Part shown: positions 24,880 through 52,748 of the stretch, piece after piece
Numbering within the stretch: position 1 is the stretch's first letter
Layout of the letters: every line of letters begins with the position of its first letter
Assembly: GCA_035772405.1 (NCBI GenBank)
Contig: JAYKKM010000080.1
Span: 3,410,001-3,474,000, forward strand
From: Chrysogorgia sp. JL179-B06
Lineage: Eukaryota; Cnidaria; Anthozoa; Scleralcyonacea; Chrysogorgiidae
DNA: 64,000 bases
Direction: 5' to 3'
The notes under the pieces: generated by a model
Told to the model about the DNA's origin: nothing
The model's database searches: none
The model's input: the letters and a program-made list of their open reading frames with translations, nothing else
Made by a program: the position numbers and the translations under genes

Positions 24880-25533
24880 TCATTTCTCTAGGACGTGCTT
24901 GTATCCACAATTTCGACACTCTTTCTTCGGTTTCTCGGTTCTTTTATCCTTCCACTGTTCGTTTCTCTTCTCTTCTATGTTTTGCACTTTCTCCGTCGAA
25001 CCTGATCCCATTGTTTTAAGCTGCAACGAGGTAAGTTCGGCTGTTTTCAAGACTTTAATCGCACGCTCTAACGTCATGTCACTGTCCCTCAACATCCGCT
25101 CGCGACATTTCTCATCAGTACAACCGTAAATCATCTGGTCTCGAATTACGTCGTTTCTAAGAGCTCCATAATCGCATCTGGCGGCTTGTCTTCTTAGATC
25201 GGTGACCCACTCGTCGACTTCTTTTTGGTCCTGCTTCATGTCACGGAATTTATGTCGTTCGAAAGTGACGTTGCGTTGAGGTTCAAAATACGCTCGGTAT
25301 TTTGCTTTCACTGGCGCTATTTTTGCTCGCTCGTCTTCGTCGTTGAAAGTAAACGTAGCGAATATCTTCCAAGCATCCCCTCCTATGCACGTCTTCAATG
25401 TCGCTACTTGTACTTTCTCAGATTTATCAGCTTGCCCTGTTGCTAATGACTAATCGTCAAAATATTCAATCCAATCGTCCCATGATTCTCCTGCGATGTA
25501 TTTCTCTGGTGGCGGTAAAACGCCGCCCGCCAT
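24880..25533 (-). pseudogene. Ty3/gypsy gag
   Basis: Begins at ATG 25533-25531 (MAGGVLPPPEKYIAGES), with an in-frame TAG at 25450-25452. It continues with typical Gag text (CIGGDAWKIFATF, RHKFRDMKQ, VDEWVTDLRRQAARC, MIYGCTDEKCRERML) and a first knuckle CRNCGYKH interrupted by TGA at 24880-24882. Confidence 0.88.
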
Positions 25534-25599
25534 AGCCGAGATCAATATAGACAGTTATACACTCGAGTATAAATGGTCCTCCAATACGCGTTTAATTTT

Positions 25600-25637
25600 A
25601 ATAGGCAAGGTTTCTCATCCCACCACGCTGCCACCAT
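25600..25637 (-). promoter_or_regulatory. Primer-binding site next to the 5' LTR
   Basis: On the minus strand the LTR end ..GTTACA is followed directly by TGGTGGCAGCGTGG. The leading TGG matches the complement of a tRNA CCA end. I do not assign the tRNA. Confidence 0.7.
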
Positions 25638-25827
25638 GTAACGAAAACACGTTCGCTTGACTTACAAAAGCAACATAATAAACGATTAATGTTGAACTCT
25701 TTATTCGTTGTCTAGCTCTCTGCCTTTTTAATAGTGTCTCGTTCACATTGTTTACATAAAGTTTACCCTGATTGGATAAGCGTTAAACCGGAACACAATG
25801 AACCAATATTAACCGGATATCGTTACA
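25638..25827 (-). repeat. 5' LTR of the Ty3/gypsy element
   Basis: 190 bp; partner of 21375-21559. Small differences include GTTAGC/GTTCGC, AACGGTTAATGC/AACGATTAATGT and an AATAG insertion. Confidence 0.93.
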
Positions 25828-25900
25828 AGCCCTAGGTGTAACACTCCATTCTTAATTGGCATATCTAAGTGGGTGACTTGCTAGTATAACATGATCAATT
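25828..25900 (-). pseudogene. LINE endonuclease fragment (old LINE)
   Basis: Minus-strand translation leaving the minisatellite is TIDHVILASHP (one frame) and then KNGVLHLGL in another, leading into SDHNLI across the Ty3/gypsy insertion. These are late motifs of the LINE endonuclease. Confidence 0.75.
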
Positions 25901-28714
25901 GTGCCATCAATCTTGGTTTCAGTGCCATCAATCTTGGTTTCAGTGCCATCAATCTTGGTTTTAGTGCCATCAATCTTGGTTTCAGTGCTATCAATCTTGG
26001 TTTCAGTGCCATCAATCTTGGTTTCAGTGCCATCAATCTTGGTTTCAGTGCTATCAATCTTGGTTTCAGTGCCATCAATCTTGGTTTCAGTGCCATCAAT
26101 CTTGGTTTCAGTGCTATCAATCTTGGTTTCAGTGCTATCAATCTTGGTTTCAGTGCCATCAATCTTGGTTTCAGTGCCATCAATCTTGGTTTCAGTGCTA
26201 TCAATCTTGGTTTCAGTGCCATCAATCTTGGTTTCAGTGCCATCAATCTTGGTTTCAGTGCCATCAATCTTGGTTTCAGTGCTATCAATCTTGGTTTCAG
26301 TGCTATCAATCTTGGTTTCAGTGCCATCAATCTTGGTTTCAGTGCTATCAATCTTGGTTTCAGTGCCATCAATCTTGGTTTCAGTGCTATCAATCTTGGT
26401 TTCAGTGCTATCAATCTTGGTTTCAGTGCCATCAATCTTGGTTTCAGTGCTATCAATCTTGGTTTCAGTGCTATCAATCTTGGTTTCAGTGCCATCAATC
26501 TTGGTTTCAGTGCTATCAATCTTGGTTTCAGTGCTATCAATCTTGGTTTCAGTGCCATCAATCTTGGTTTCAGTGCCATCAATCTTGGTTTCAGTGCTAT
26601 CAATCTTGGTTTCAGTGCTATCAATCTTGGTTTCAGTGCTATCAATCTTGGTTTCAGTGCTATCAATCTTGGTTTCAGTGCCATCAATCTTGGTTTCAGT
26701 GCCATCAATCTTGGTTTCAGTGCTATCAATCTTGGTTTCAGTGCTATCAATCTTGGTTTCAGTGCTATCAATCTTGGTTTCAGTGCCATCAATCTTGGTT
26801 TCAGTGCTATCAATCTTGGTTTCAGTGCCATCAATCTTGGTTTCAGTGCCATCAATCTTGGTTTCAGTGCTATCAATCTTGGTTTCAGTGCCATCAATCT
26901 TGGTTTCAGTGCTATCAATCTTGGTTTCAGTGCCATCAATCTTGGTTTCAGTGCCATCAATCTTGGTTTCAGTGCCATCAATCTTGGTTTCAGTGCTATC
27001 AATCTTGGTTTCAGTGCCATCAATCTTGGTTTCAGTGCTATCAATCTTGGTTTCAGTGCCATCAATCTTGGTTTCAGTGCCATCAATCTTGGTTTCAGTG
27101 CTATCAATCTTGGTTTCAGTGCCATCAATCTTGGTTTCAGTGCTATCAATCTTGGTTTCAGTGCCATCAATCTTGGTTTCAGTGCTATCAATCTTGGTTT
27201 CAGTGCTATCAATCTTGGTTTCAGTGCCATCAATCTTGGTTTCAGTGCCATCAATCTTGGTTTCAGTGCTATCAATCTTGGTTTCAGTGCTATCAATCTT
27301 GGTTTCAGTGCTATCAATCTTGGTTTCAGTGCCATCAATCTTGGTTTCAGTGCCATCAATCTTGGTTTCAGTGCCATCAATCTTGGTTTCAGTGCTATCA
27401 ATCTTGGTTTCAGTGCCATCAATCTTGGTTTCAGTGCCATCAATCTTGGTTTCAGTGCTATCAATCTTGGTTTCAGTGCTATCAATCTTGGTTTCAGTGC
27501 CATCAATCTTGGTTTCAGTGCCATCAATCTTGGTTTCAGTGCCATCAATCTTGGTTTCAGTGCTATCAATCTTGGTTTCAGTGCTATCAATCTTGGTTTC
27601 AGTGCTATCAATCTTGGTTTCAGTGCCATCAATCTTGGTTTCAGTGCCATCAATCTTGGTTTCAGTGCTATCAATCTTGGTTTCAGTGCTATCAATCTTG
27701 GTTTCAGTGCCATCAATCTTGGTTTCAGTGCTATCAATCTTGGTTTCAGTGCCATCAATCTTGGTTTCAGTGCCATCAATCTTGGTTTCAGTGCCATCAA
27801 TCTTGGTTTCAGTGCTATCAATCTTGGTTTCAGTGCCATCAATCTTGGTTTCAGTGCTATCAATCTTGGTTTCAGTGCTATCAATCTTGGTTTCAGTGCC
27901 ATCAATCTTGGTTTCAGTGCCATCAATCTTGGTTTCAGTGCTATCAATCTTGGTTTCAGTGCCATCAATCTTGGTTTCAGTGCCATCAATCTTGGTTTCA
28001 GTGCTATCAATCTTGGTTTCAGTGCCATCAATCTTGGTTTCAGTGCCATCAATCTTGGTTTCAGTGCTATCAATCTTGGTTTCAGTGCCATCAATCTTGG
28101 TTTCAGTGCTATCAATCTTGGTTTCAGTGCTATCAATCTTGGTTTCAGTGCCATCAATCTTGGTTTCAGTGCTATCAATCTTGGTTTCAGTGCTATCAAT
28201 CTTGGTTTCAGTGCCATCAATCTTGGTTTCAGTGCCATCAATCTTGGTTTCAGTGCTATCAATCTTGGTTTCAGTGCCATCAATCTTGGTTTCAGTGCTA
28301 TCAATCTTGGTTTCAGTGCCATCAATCTTGGTTTCAGTGCCATCAATCTTGGTTTCAGTGCCATCAATCTTGGTTTCAGTGCCATCAATCTTGGTTTCAG
28401 TGCCATCAATCTTGGTTTCAGTGCTATCAATCTTGGTTTCAGTGCCATCAATCTTGGTTTCAGTGCCATCAATCTTGGTTTCAGTGCTATCAATCTTGGT
28501 TTCAGTGCTATCAATCTTGGTTTCAGTGCTATCAATCTTGGTTTCAGTGCTATCAATCTTGGTTTCAGTGCTATCAATCTTGGTTTCAGTGCCATCAATC
28601 TTGGTTTCAGTGCCATCAATCTTGGTTTCAGTGCTATCAATCTTGGTTTCAGTGCCATCAATCTTGGTTTCAGTGCTATCAATCTTGGTTTCAGTGCTAT
28701 CAATCTTGGTTTCA
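25901..28714. repeat. 21-bp minisatellite, 134 copies
   Basis: The unit GTGCCATCAATCTTGGTTTCA repeats for exactly 2,814 bp. Only one site varies commonly (C/T in GTG(C/T)(C/T)ATC, here CCATC versus CTATC), plus a single T-for-C change in the third unit (about 25961). Because 21 is a multiple of three and the unit lacks stops, open frames of over 900 codons exist in several frames on both strands; none is a real protein. On the minus strand the unit reads TETKID(G/S), the conserved Glu-bearing motif of the host LINE endonuclease, so the array grew from LINE coding sequence and replaced most of the endonuclease interior. Confidence 0.97.
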
Positions 28715-28818
28715 GCTATGAATATAATTTTCAATAATTTGAAAAATTTGAAAAATTTCATAGATTTGACCGTCCAATTTGTTGTACAAACCATTAACGT
28801 TGAGATGACCAATCTTAA
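28715..28818 (-). pseudogene. LINE endonuclease N-terminal fragment (old LINE)
   Basis: Minus-strand frame IGHLNVNGLYNKLDGQIYEIF is the first motif of the LINE endonuclease. A frame change just before the array brings in AETKID, the natural position of the metal-binding Glu motif. Confidence 0.8.
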
Positions 28819-29473
28819 AGAGTGAGTGTCAGGGTAGTACTTTGCGCGCTTGTTTTCTTCTTGGCGGCCATTTTATGGGACGCCTATTTCAGTTCACAAA
28901 CGAATCCATCGATATTTGATCAATCCTTCTTATAAATTATCCATTTTCAAGTTTTCTAAGAAGTAAATATACCTGAGTGATCAATTATTGTGATATTTTT
29001 CGTAAAATTGATAATTTACTATAGTAATCGTTTCGATACATAGAAGCTGCTACGAGCGCTTCGCCTCCGAAGCGTAGAAGGCCAAGTTATGCTGCTGAAA
29101 CAGCGCGAATAAGTTTGCGAATGGAAGTGTTGATGAGTGACTAGTAAATAAATATATTTTGTTTCTTCTGATGTTTTGTTCATTTGAATTTGCAAAGATT
29201 CAGGAACTAAAGCCATCCGGGCAGCTTGTTCGTCAGAAACGGCTTTGCGCGCGGCCCACAGTGGTTCACAAACAAGCGAACCGCAACTGTTCAAATTGTC
29301 TTGAACATTAACTTCATAACGCCCCGAAGTCAGGATCGGACTCCAATTTCAACATTTCCAAATAAATCTAGAGTTCACATGCAAATTATAGTTCTAACGA
29401 TGCGATGCACTGCAATAAATTCGTATGAAAACAAAAACACAAGCGCGCAAAGCACTACCCTGACACTCACTCT
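28819..29473. mobile_element. TTAA-flanked DNA element inside the LINE (Kolobok-like ends)
   Basis: Ends AGAGTGAGTGTCAGGGTAGT and its inverse, ~40-bp TIRs containing TTTGCGCGCTTG. TTAA on both sides (28815-28818, 29474-29477). Excision restores LINE codons NLKIGHLNV. An internal minus-strand frame (29294-29019) contains LWAARKAVSDEQAARMAL but I do not recognise it. TIRs resemble those of 47725-48776. Confidence 0.85.
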
Positions 29474-29757
29474 TTAAGGTTTGACTTATAATAGACCATG
29501 ATTTGTGATTTGTACTCATCTATTGGTGTAGCCATAGTTGATTCACAATTAGAGTGATCGTCCTCAATAAAAGTAGAATTTTCTTCACAGCCTGGAGTAG
29601 AAAGGAAGCGATCGAAGTATGATGTTTGTAGTACATACCTGATATGTCCATTGTTTCTGTGTTTTCGCTATCAAAGCATGTTCCTTTGGAGTGACGTCAG
29701 CACATTTTATATGTGCTTTCAAAGCACATCCATTACAGCACACAAATCTATGACTTA
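29474..29757 (-). pseudogene. LINE ORF: PHD-like finger end and linker (old LINE)
   Basis: HRFVCCNGCALKAHIKCADV continues the finger begun at 30404. Then come W-Q-C linker residues and an acidic linker (CEENSTFIEDDHSNCE) to the TTAA site. Confidence 0.75.
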
Positions 29758-30403
29758 GGGGCTGTTTACATGAATGCGGATTCAGTTTCATTCCGGATTG
29801 AACGTGAACTCAAACCGCGTTTACATAGGAATTCTATCCCAGGATCGAAAATCGCGCGAATTCTGAAATTTCAAGATGGCGATCAATAACATTATAGCGG
29901 ATATGTTTATTTCAGCGATTTCTGCGCTTCTACACCCTAAATTGATAATTTGGCGAATAATAAACATAAAGAAAAGCATTACTAGCAACGATAATCGATG
30001 CGATCGCAAGTAAACAAGTATTTCATTCATCTTTAATTTATAACGTCGTCGACAAAGAGTTATTTATATTGAACAATATGACGTCGGCGCAATTCCTGTA
30101 TCTAGCTGCAAATTGTCGTCTATAATTGTTAAAAGCAAGCATGTGTTGTTCGTTTCAGTCTTCTAGGTCGTATTTTTCATTCCGGAATGAAATCTCGCAC
30201 CGCCTTTACATGACACCGGAATGAAATTTCAATGCAACTCAATCCGGAATGAAACTCAATCCGGAATGAGAACCGGAATGAACTCAATCCGGATTGAGCT
30301 GCATCTCATTCCGGATTCATGTAAACACCTAAAGGGATTTTAACAGAACCGGTATGAGTTCAATCCGGAATGAAACTCAATCCGGATTCATGTAAACAGC
30401 CCC
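29758..30403. mobile_element. Harbinger-like MITE with TTA target duplication
   Basis: Ends GGGGCTGTTTACATGAAT and its inverse ATTCATGTAAACAGCCCC, flanked by TTA (29755-29757, 30404-30406). The right part (30180-30385) is a cluster of GGAATGAAACTCAATCCGGATT-like modules in both orientations. Excision restores LINE codons AVAVSHRF. Superfamily inferred from the 3-bp TWA target and GGG ends. Confidence 0.78.
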
Positions 30404-30670
30404 TTACAGCAACAGCTCTCTGGCAAAGTCCACAAGGATTTCTTGTAGCCGGCCAGGGTTTGGATGAATACCAACTAGCGGAATTTCGAGTCGGTTGAAG
30501 ATTGCAATTCGGTTTGCACTATAATGGATAATTCTGTTGAAGAATTTTCGCTTAGGTGAACCTTCATACTTTGTTGAAGTATATTCCTTATTATATGATA
30601 ACAATTTGGTCTGTGTGAACAATATAGAGATGAAAATTGCGAGACACAGCCAACATGACGTCGCCGCCAT
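30404..30670 (-). pseudogene. LINE ORF N-terminus (old LINE)
   Basis: Starts at ATG 30670 in good context (AAGATGGCGGCG). A hydrophobic segment (CWLCLAIFISILF) is followed by basic residues, LVGIHPNPG and, after a one-base shift, CGLCQRAVAV, the first half of a PHD-like finger. This N-terminal layout is common in CR1/L2-type LINEs of marine animals. Confidence 0.7.
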
Positions 30671-31521
30671 CTTGATAACAGCCTTACCAGATTTCAGTAT
30701 ACGACAAATCGTATACGACGTGTTATATTATGCCGAAGCCTAAGGCGGATAACATAAATCGAGGCTTCATAACACAAGATATGTTGCGAAAACCGAATTC
30801 AATAATTGTTTTATTATACAATAATAAGAAAAGCTAAGAAAAGCTTGTAAAAGTTATAAATTCGGATAATTAACAATTGCGTCACCTACAGACAATTTTT
30901 ATATTTTGTAAGTGGTAAGACATCAAGAATTGTCTGTAGATTTTTTAGCCAATTACACTCGAGATTGTGTGAGTATTGTATAAGAATAAAAATTATCAAT
31001 TAAAATTACTAATTAACAATTAGTCATCGAAGTCGAGATGACTATCGTCGAGTATTCACCGAGCCGCGATGCGCGAGGTAAATATAACGTTAATCACCAA
31101 GACTGAGATGACTAATTGTTTTAGTATAATTTCAGAGCTGATCAGGGACTTCCGTTTGGATCGAAAAAGATTAAAGCTGGCTGTAAATTTAAAGTCCATG
31201 AAACTGGAATGTTTTTAAATTGTCAAATAAAATTTTTACAAATGTGAGTTTTGCACCATATTTTGTCGATTCTTTGGTTTTCATAGGCGTGGCATTTTGT
31301 TTTAGTTCATTATTTCTTCGTCTGACAGTTTGGCCATTATGAGTTTTTTTTGAAAACTCAATCGTCACCGCGCTACGCAATTCGTTTCAGCTCTGAAATT
31401 CTACTAACATCTAATATACGTTTATCCAATGGGAGCATGGATGAGAGTCGGGAAAACTCCCATACAAACTCTTGTCTACAGACTCTAATCAACTCTCTTC
31501 TTTGTTTGGACAATGCCTTAA
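30671..31521. other. Spacer with a foldback repeat
   Basis: No gene recognised. A palindrome (31016-31119) has arms ACAATTAGTCATC..AGTCGAGATGA around a CGAGCCGCGATGCGCGAGG loop; a relative in opposite orientation is at 38945-39062. Confidence 0.6.
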
Positions 31522-31821
31522 TGTGGTTCTCCAATGAAAAAATCGTCTATCCAATTTTGATTTTATCTAAAAGTACTTTCAAAATGAGATAGAATGGCTT
31601 TCGGGGTTTCTCAGTACCTCATCTCGTTCCAGAGATATTCAGGTTTTTTGAAACATGCAAATGAGATATCTATGACGTCATGGCCTCACATTCACAAAAT
31701 TATGCATATCTCTGCAAATAACAGATAGCAAGGTTCTGAGAAACCGCGAAAGCCATTATGTTCTATCTCATTTTGAAAGAAGTACTTTTTGGATAGACGA
31801 TTTTTTCATTGGAGAACCACT
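31522..31821. mobile_element. TTAA-flanked MITE, ~95-bp TIRs
   Basis: TTAA at 31518-31521 and 31822-31825. Arms GTGGTTCTCCAATGAAAAAA..GATAGACG and inverse, followed by matching TTTCAAAATGAGATAGAA and GGCTTTCG blocks. Lies just 3' of the Roco gene. Confidence 0.88.
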
Positions 31822-31988
31822 TTAAGGTGCGTTTACATGCATAAGGACGAGAAACTGTCAGCGGAATGATTTGTGGGCTCAAACATATATTTAAACCAAC
31901 TAATCCCACTGTGTAAACGTACTTTTACAGTTGGTAAAACCTCGCCCGTACACTCGCAGATTGATCAGATGAAATATATGACAATTAA

Positions 31989-49848
<17,860 letters not shown>

Positions 49849-49871
49849 TTAGATATATTAACAGCATTTGC

Positions 49872-50185
<314 letters not shown>

Positions 50186-50190
<5 letters not shown>

Positions 50191-50327
50191 ACACCTGCAT
50201 TCACTTTACTTACCCGTATGGTTGGTTAGGTGCAGACGGGGGGTACACCGACTTACCAGGCTCTTGTTATTACTTGGATTCAGGTCGGGATGCCCTGTTG
50301 TGATCTCCAATCTTGACCTGACCACCA
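50186..50327 (-). repeat. Split repeat B2 (outer)
   Basis: 142 bp, identical to 50572-50713; outer boundary at the ATTTA core. Confidence 0.93.
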
Positions 50328-50396
50328 CCGTCTGCACCTATCACACCGATTTTATCGGTGGAAATGGCTTATGATTACAGGGAGGGATGGTGGGCA

Positions 50397-50576
50397 TTTT
50401 CGCAATCTGCTCGCTTGTCGTGCTACTGATGCTCTGCTATGTGAAGTCTTCGCTGTGCCGTCAGTGGGCGTAATGATCAGCCACGCGTGGTGTGCCTTAT
50501 CATATAGTCGTTTGCTCGCCCCAAGCCCTGCGCAGTTCATTAGTTGTTAACCTTGGTTATATACTAACCTCATTTA
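50397..50576 (-). repeat. Split repeat A2
   Basis: 180 bp, identical to 55573-55752; overlaps B1 by the ATTTA junction. Confidence 0.93.
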
Positions 50577-50713
50577 ACACCTGCATTCACTTTACTTACC
50601 CGTATGGTTGGTTAGGTGCAGACGGGGGGTACACCGACTTACCAGGCTCTTGTTATTACTTGGATTCAGGTCGGGATGCCCTGTTGTGATCTCCAATCTT
50701 GACCTGACCACCA
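50572..50713 (-). repeat. Split repeat B1 (inner)
   Basis: 142 bp, identical to 50186-50327. Confidence 0.93.
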
Positions 50714-50810
50714 AAAGTGATATATCCTATATATATATCACCCATCCAAGTAATATATTCCCCGTGATCCCCTCAACTGCACCAAACCACTGATACCACT
50801 GTTACTGCAG

Positions 50811-51460
50811 GTGAATATTGTCATTCTGGGACTGCACCCAGTGAATATTGCCAATCTGGGACTGCACCCAGTGAATATTGCCAATCTGGGACTGCACCCA
50901 GTGAATATTGCTAATCTGGGACTGCACCCAGTGAATATTGCCAATCTGGGACTGCACCCAGTGAGTATTGCCAATCTGGGACTGCACCCAGTGAATATTG
51001 CCAATCTGGGACTGCACCCAGTGAATATTGCCAATCTGGGACTGCACCCAGTGAATATTGCCAATCTGGGACTGCACCCAGTGAGTATTGCCAATCTGGG
51101 ACTGCACCCAGTGAATATTGCTATCTGGGACTGCACCCAGTGAATATTGCCAATCTGGGACTGCACCCAGTGAATATTGCCAATGTGGGACTGCACCCAG
51201 TGAATATTGCCAGTCTGGGACTGCACCCAGTGAGTATTGCCAATCTGGGACTGCACCCAGTGAATATTGCCAATCTGGGACTGTACCCAGTGAATAATGC
51301 CAATCTGGGACTGCACCCAGTGAATATTGCTAATCTGGGATTTCACCCAGTGCATATTGCCGATCTGGGACTGCACCTAGTGACTGCATGCCAATCTGGA
51401 GTCGCACTCAGTGTGCTGCACTGTCAATTTGGGGTTGTACCCAGTTTGTTAGAATGCCAG
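50811..51460. repeat. 30-bp minisatellite inside the YR element
   Basis: About 20 copies of a unit containing GGGACTGCACCCAGTGAATA and TTGCCAATCT, decaying towards 51460. It lies between the recombinase stop and B1, i.e. in the element's 3' non-coding part. It produces spurious open frames in several registers. Confidence 0.95.
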
Positions 51461-51797
51461 TAAGTGCGTAAAACAGTGTGCGAGAATGCAGTCTGCAGCT
51501 GCAAGCGGTTTGCTAGAATGCCACTACGTAAGTGCAACAGCATGGATGTAGTCTTGGACTGGATGTAGTCTTGGATGCACGCAGTTTGCTTTAGTGTCAG
51601 AAGTGTGTGCACTAATGATATGCGAGAGTGTAATTTTGGACATGACTACCGATCAGGGGGGGGTTGCACCCAATAATGTGTAATAGTGCCCATATGATAA
51701 TATGCCCAATGACAAGCAGACAAATTTATTTATTTATTTTATTTTATTTATTTATTTTTTTTTTTATTTTTTATTATTTTTTTTTTTTTTTAGCTAA
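51461..51797. other. 3' non-coding part of the YR element
   Basis: Further diverged minisatellite-like units (GCAGTTTGCT, ATGTAGTCTTGGA) and a T-rich stretch (51721-51792), A-rich on the element's coding strand just after the recombinase stop. Confidence 0.6.
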
Positions 51798-52748
51798 TTA
51801 CTTATGAGCCATGCGTGCTGCCATAGAGTCTAAAATTTCTGTAGGTGTTCTTATATACAATTGGTAAGCGTTGCTTATCCACCGTCCGAGAGTTTTGATC
51901 AAGTGATCAGGGATTCCCACTGATGCCGCTGTCGATGCTGCGCCTATCCGGAAGCTGTGGCCAGAGAAATTACCTTCGAGTCCTGCGCGTAATGCCATTT
52001 GCTTTAGCCACGTAGTTAATGTTGCTCTAGTCAATGGTAAACCATTTTGGTGCATAAATAGTGGGCCATCTCTTCCTCCGCGCTTGTGGAGATAATGTAC
52101 CACTGCCTTGACGGCGCATACTTGCGATCTAGAAGCTCCTATGCGCAGTACATGCCCTTTCCGGAAAGGGTCCGTTTTTGAACACTTTATTGTCGTTATC
52201 AGTACGTTTGGGTTGTACCGGCTGTCGACCTTAATGTCGCTGAGCGCAAGGTGTATGCGTGAATCGAATTTATTGGAGCTTGTGGTAATTTCCCCAGAGC
52301 GCAAAAAACCGTAAAAGGCTGTGCAGCACGCTGCCCAAAATAGCGTATCCTCGTATTTGTTCAGATCGAGAAGCAGGCAGAATCTTTCTAAAATCTCGAA
52401 TGTGATTGGGAGACGCTGCCGCGTAGCCCCACCTTGGGTACGCTTTATTCCCCTTAAGACGCGTTCTAGTCGTAGACAATTGCTCAACGGATTGGCCAGA
52501 CCATGCTCGAGGTGCAACGACCGCACACCTGCTAAATATACTTTAATCGATTCAGCTTTTAAAGTGCGCGAAAGGTGCGCTGCAAAAGTCATTAATGTCC
52601 ATTCGCTTGCGGGTAGAGGGGAACCATTCTTGTTCACTGCGAGGCTCCATTGACAAAACTCTAAAAATCGGCGTTGAGCCGTCGAATATGTTCGTCGAGT
52701 TGAGCCAGCCAGACCTTGGCACATCAATTCCCTTGTTCTATTTGTCAA
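51798..52748 (-). CDS. Tyrosine recombinase (YR) of the retroelement
   Basis: About 316 residues ending at TAA 51800-51798. An N-terminal SAM-like DNA-binding part (GSTRRTYSTAQRRFLEFC, MTFAAHLSRT) precedes the catalytic domain: first Arg in FYGFLRSGEI, the H-x-x-R box in SGHSFRIGAA, LGRWIS, and a Tyr in AYQLYIRTP as the nucleophile candidate. All expected R..HxxR..Y residues are visible. The frame overlaps the end of the RT frame (RT stop 52747-52745) and is open upstream of the first in-frame TTG at 52748, so the true start, or translation by re-initiation or frameshift, is uncertain. It would integrate a circular double-stranded DNA copy. Confidence 0.92.
   Translation of the reverse strand: MTNRTRELMCQGLAGSTRRTYSTAQRRFLEFCQWSLAVNKNGSPLPASEWTLMTFAAHLSRTLKAESIKVYLAGVRSLHLEHGLANPLSNCLRLERVLRGIKRTQGGATRQRLPITFEILERFCLLLDLNKYEDTLFWAACCTAFYGFLRSGEITTSSNKFDSRIHLALSDIKVDSRYNPNVLITTIKCSKTDPFRKGHVLRIGASRSQVCAVKAVVHYLHKRGGRDGPLFMHQNGLPLTRATLTTWLKQMALRAGLEGNFSGHSFRIGAASTAASVGIPDHLIKTLGRWISNAYQLYIRTPTEILDSMAARMAHK

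Larger units (their letters stand above)
21375..25827 (-). mobile_element. Ty3/gypsy LTR retrotransposon with AGCCC target duplication
   Basis: The two LTRs begin TGTAACGAAAACACGTT and end CGATATC-type GTTACA. They are flanked by AGCCC (21370-21374, 25828-25832). Order on the minus strand is LTR, gag, protease, RT, RNase H, integrase, LTR. It interrupts the old LINE just before its SDHNLI motif, and excision with one AGCCC restores the LINE frame. The coding region carries three in-frame stops (25450-25452, 24880-24882, 24406-24408) and several frameshifts, so it is non-functional. LTRs differ by a handful of substitutions and small indels, so it is not a very recent insertion. Confidence 0.93.
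18160..30670 (-). mobile_element. Old full-length-type LINE (CR1/L2-like), split by nested insertions
   Basis: Minus-strand LINE pieces occur in collinear order: 30670-30404 (hydrophobic N-terminus, HPNPG motif, start of a PHD-like finger), 29757-29474 (rest of the finger and linker), 28818-28715 (endonuclease start HLNVNGLYNKLD), 25900-25828 (TIDHVIL), 21374-20254 (SDHNLI, then RT entry), 20051-19752 (LPQGTLLG, YADD) and 18571-18160 (C-terminal part). Intervening DNA is accounted for by a Harbinger-like MITE, a TTAA MITE, a 21-bp minisatellite, a Ty3/gypsy element, a SINE-type repeat and an opposite-strand LINE. Removing one copy of each target site restores the reading frame at the junctions I could check. 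The LINE carries in-frame stops and is dead. Confidence 0.85.

Noticed and set aside
25852..28825. Open frames of 940-986 codons on both strands
   Set aside because: They are products of the stop-free 21-bp minisatellite, in several frames at once; only the short LINE text at the ends is real.
50811..51460. Possible CRISPR-like array
   Set aside because: Units are contiguous 30-bp direct repeats without unique spacers, in an animal genome.
50738..51463. Repetitive open frames in several registers
   Set aside because: Generated by the 30-bp minisatellite in the YR element; no start or domain context.
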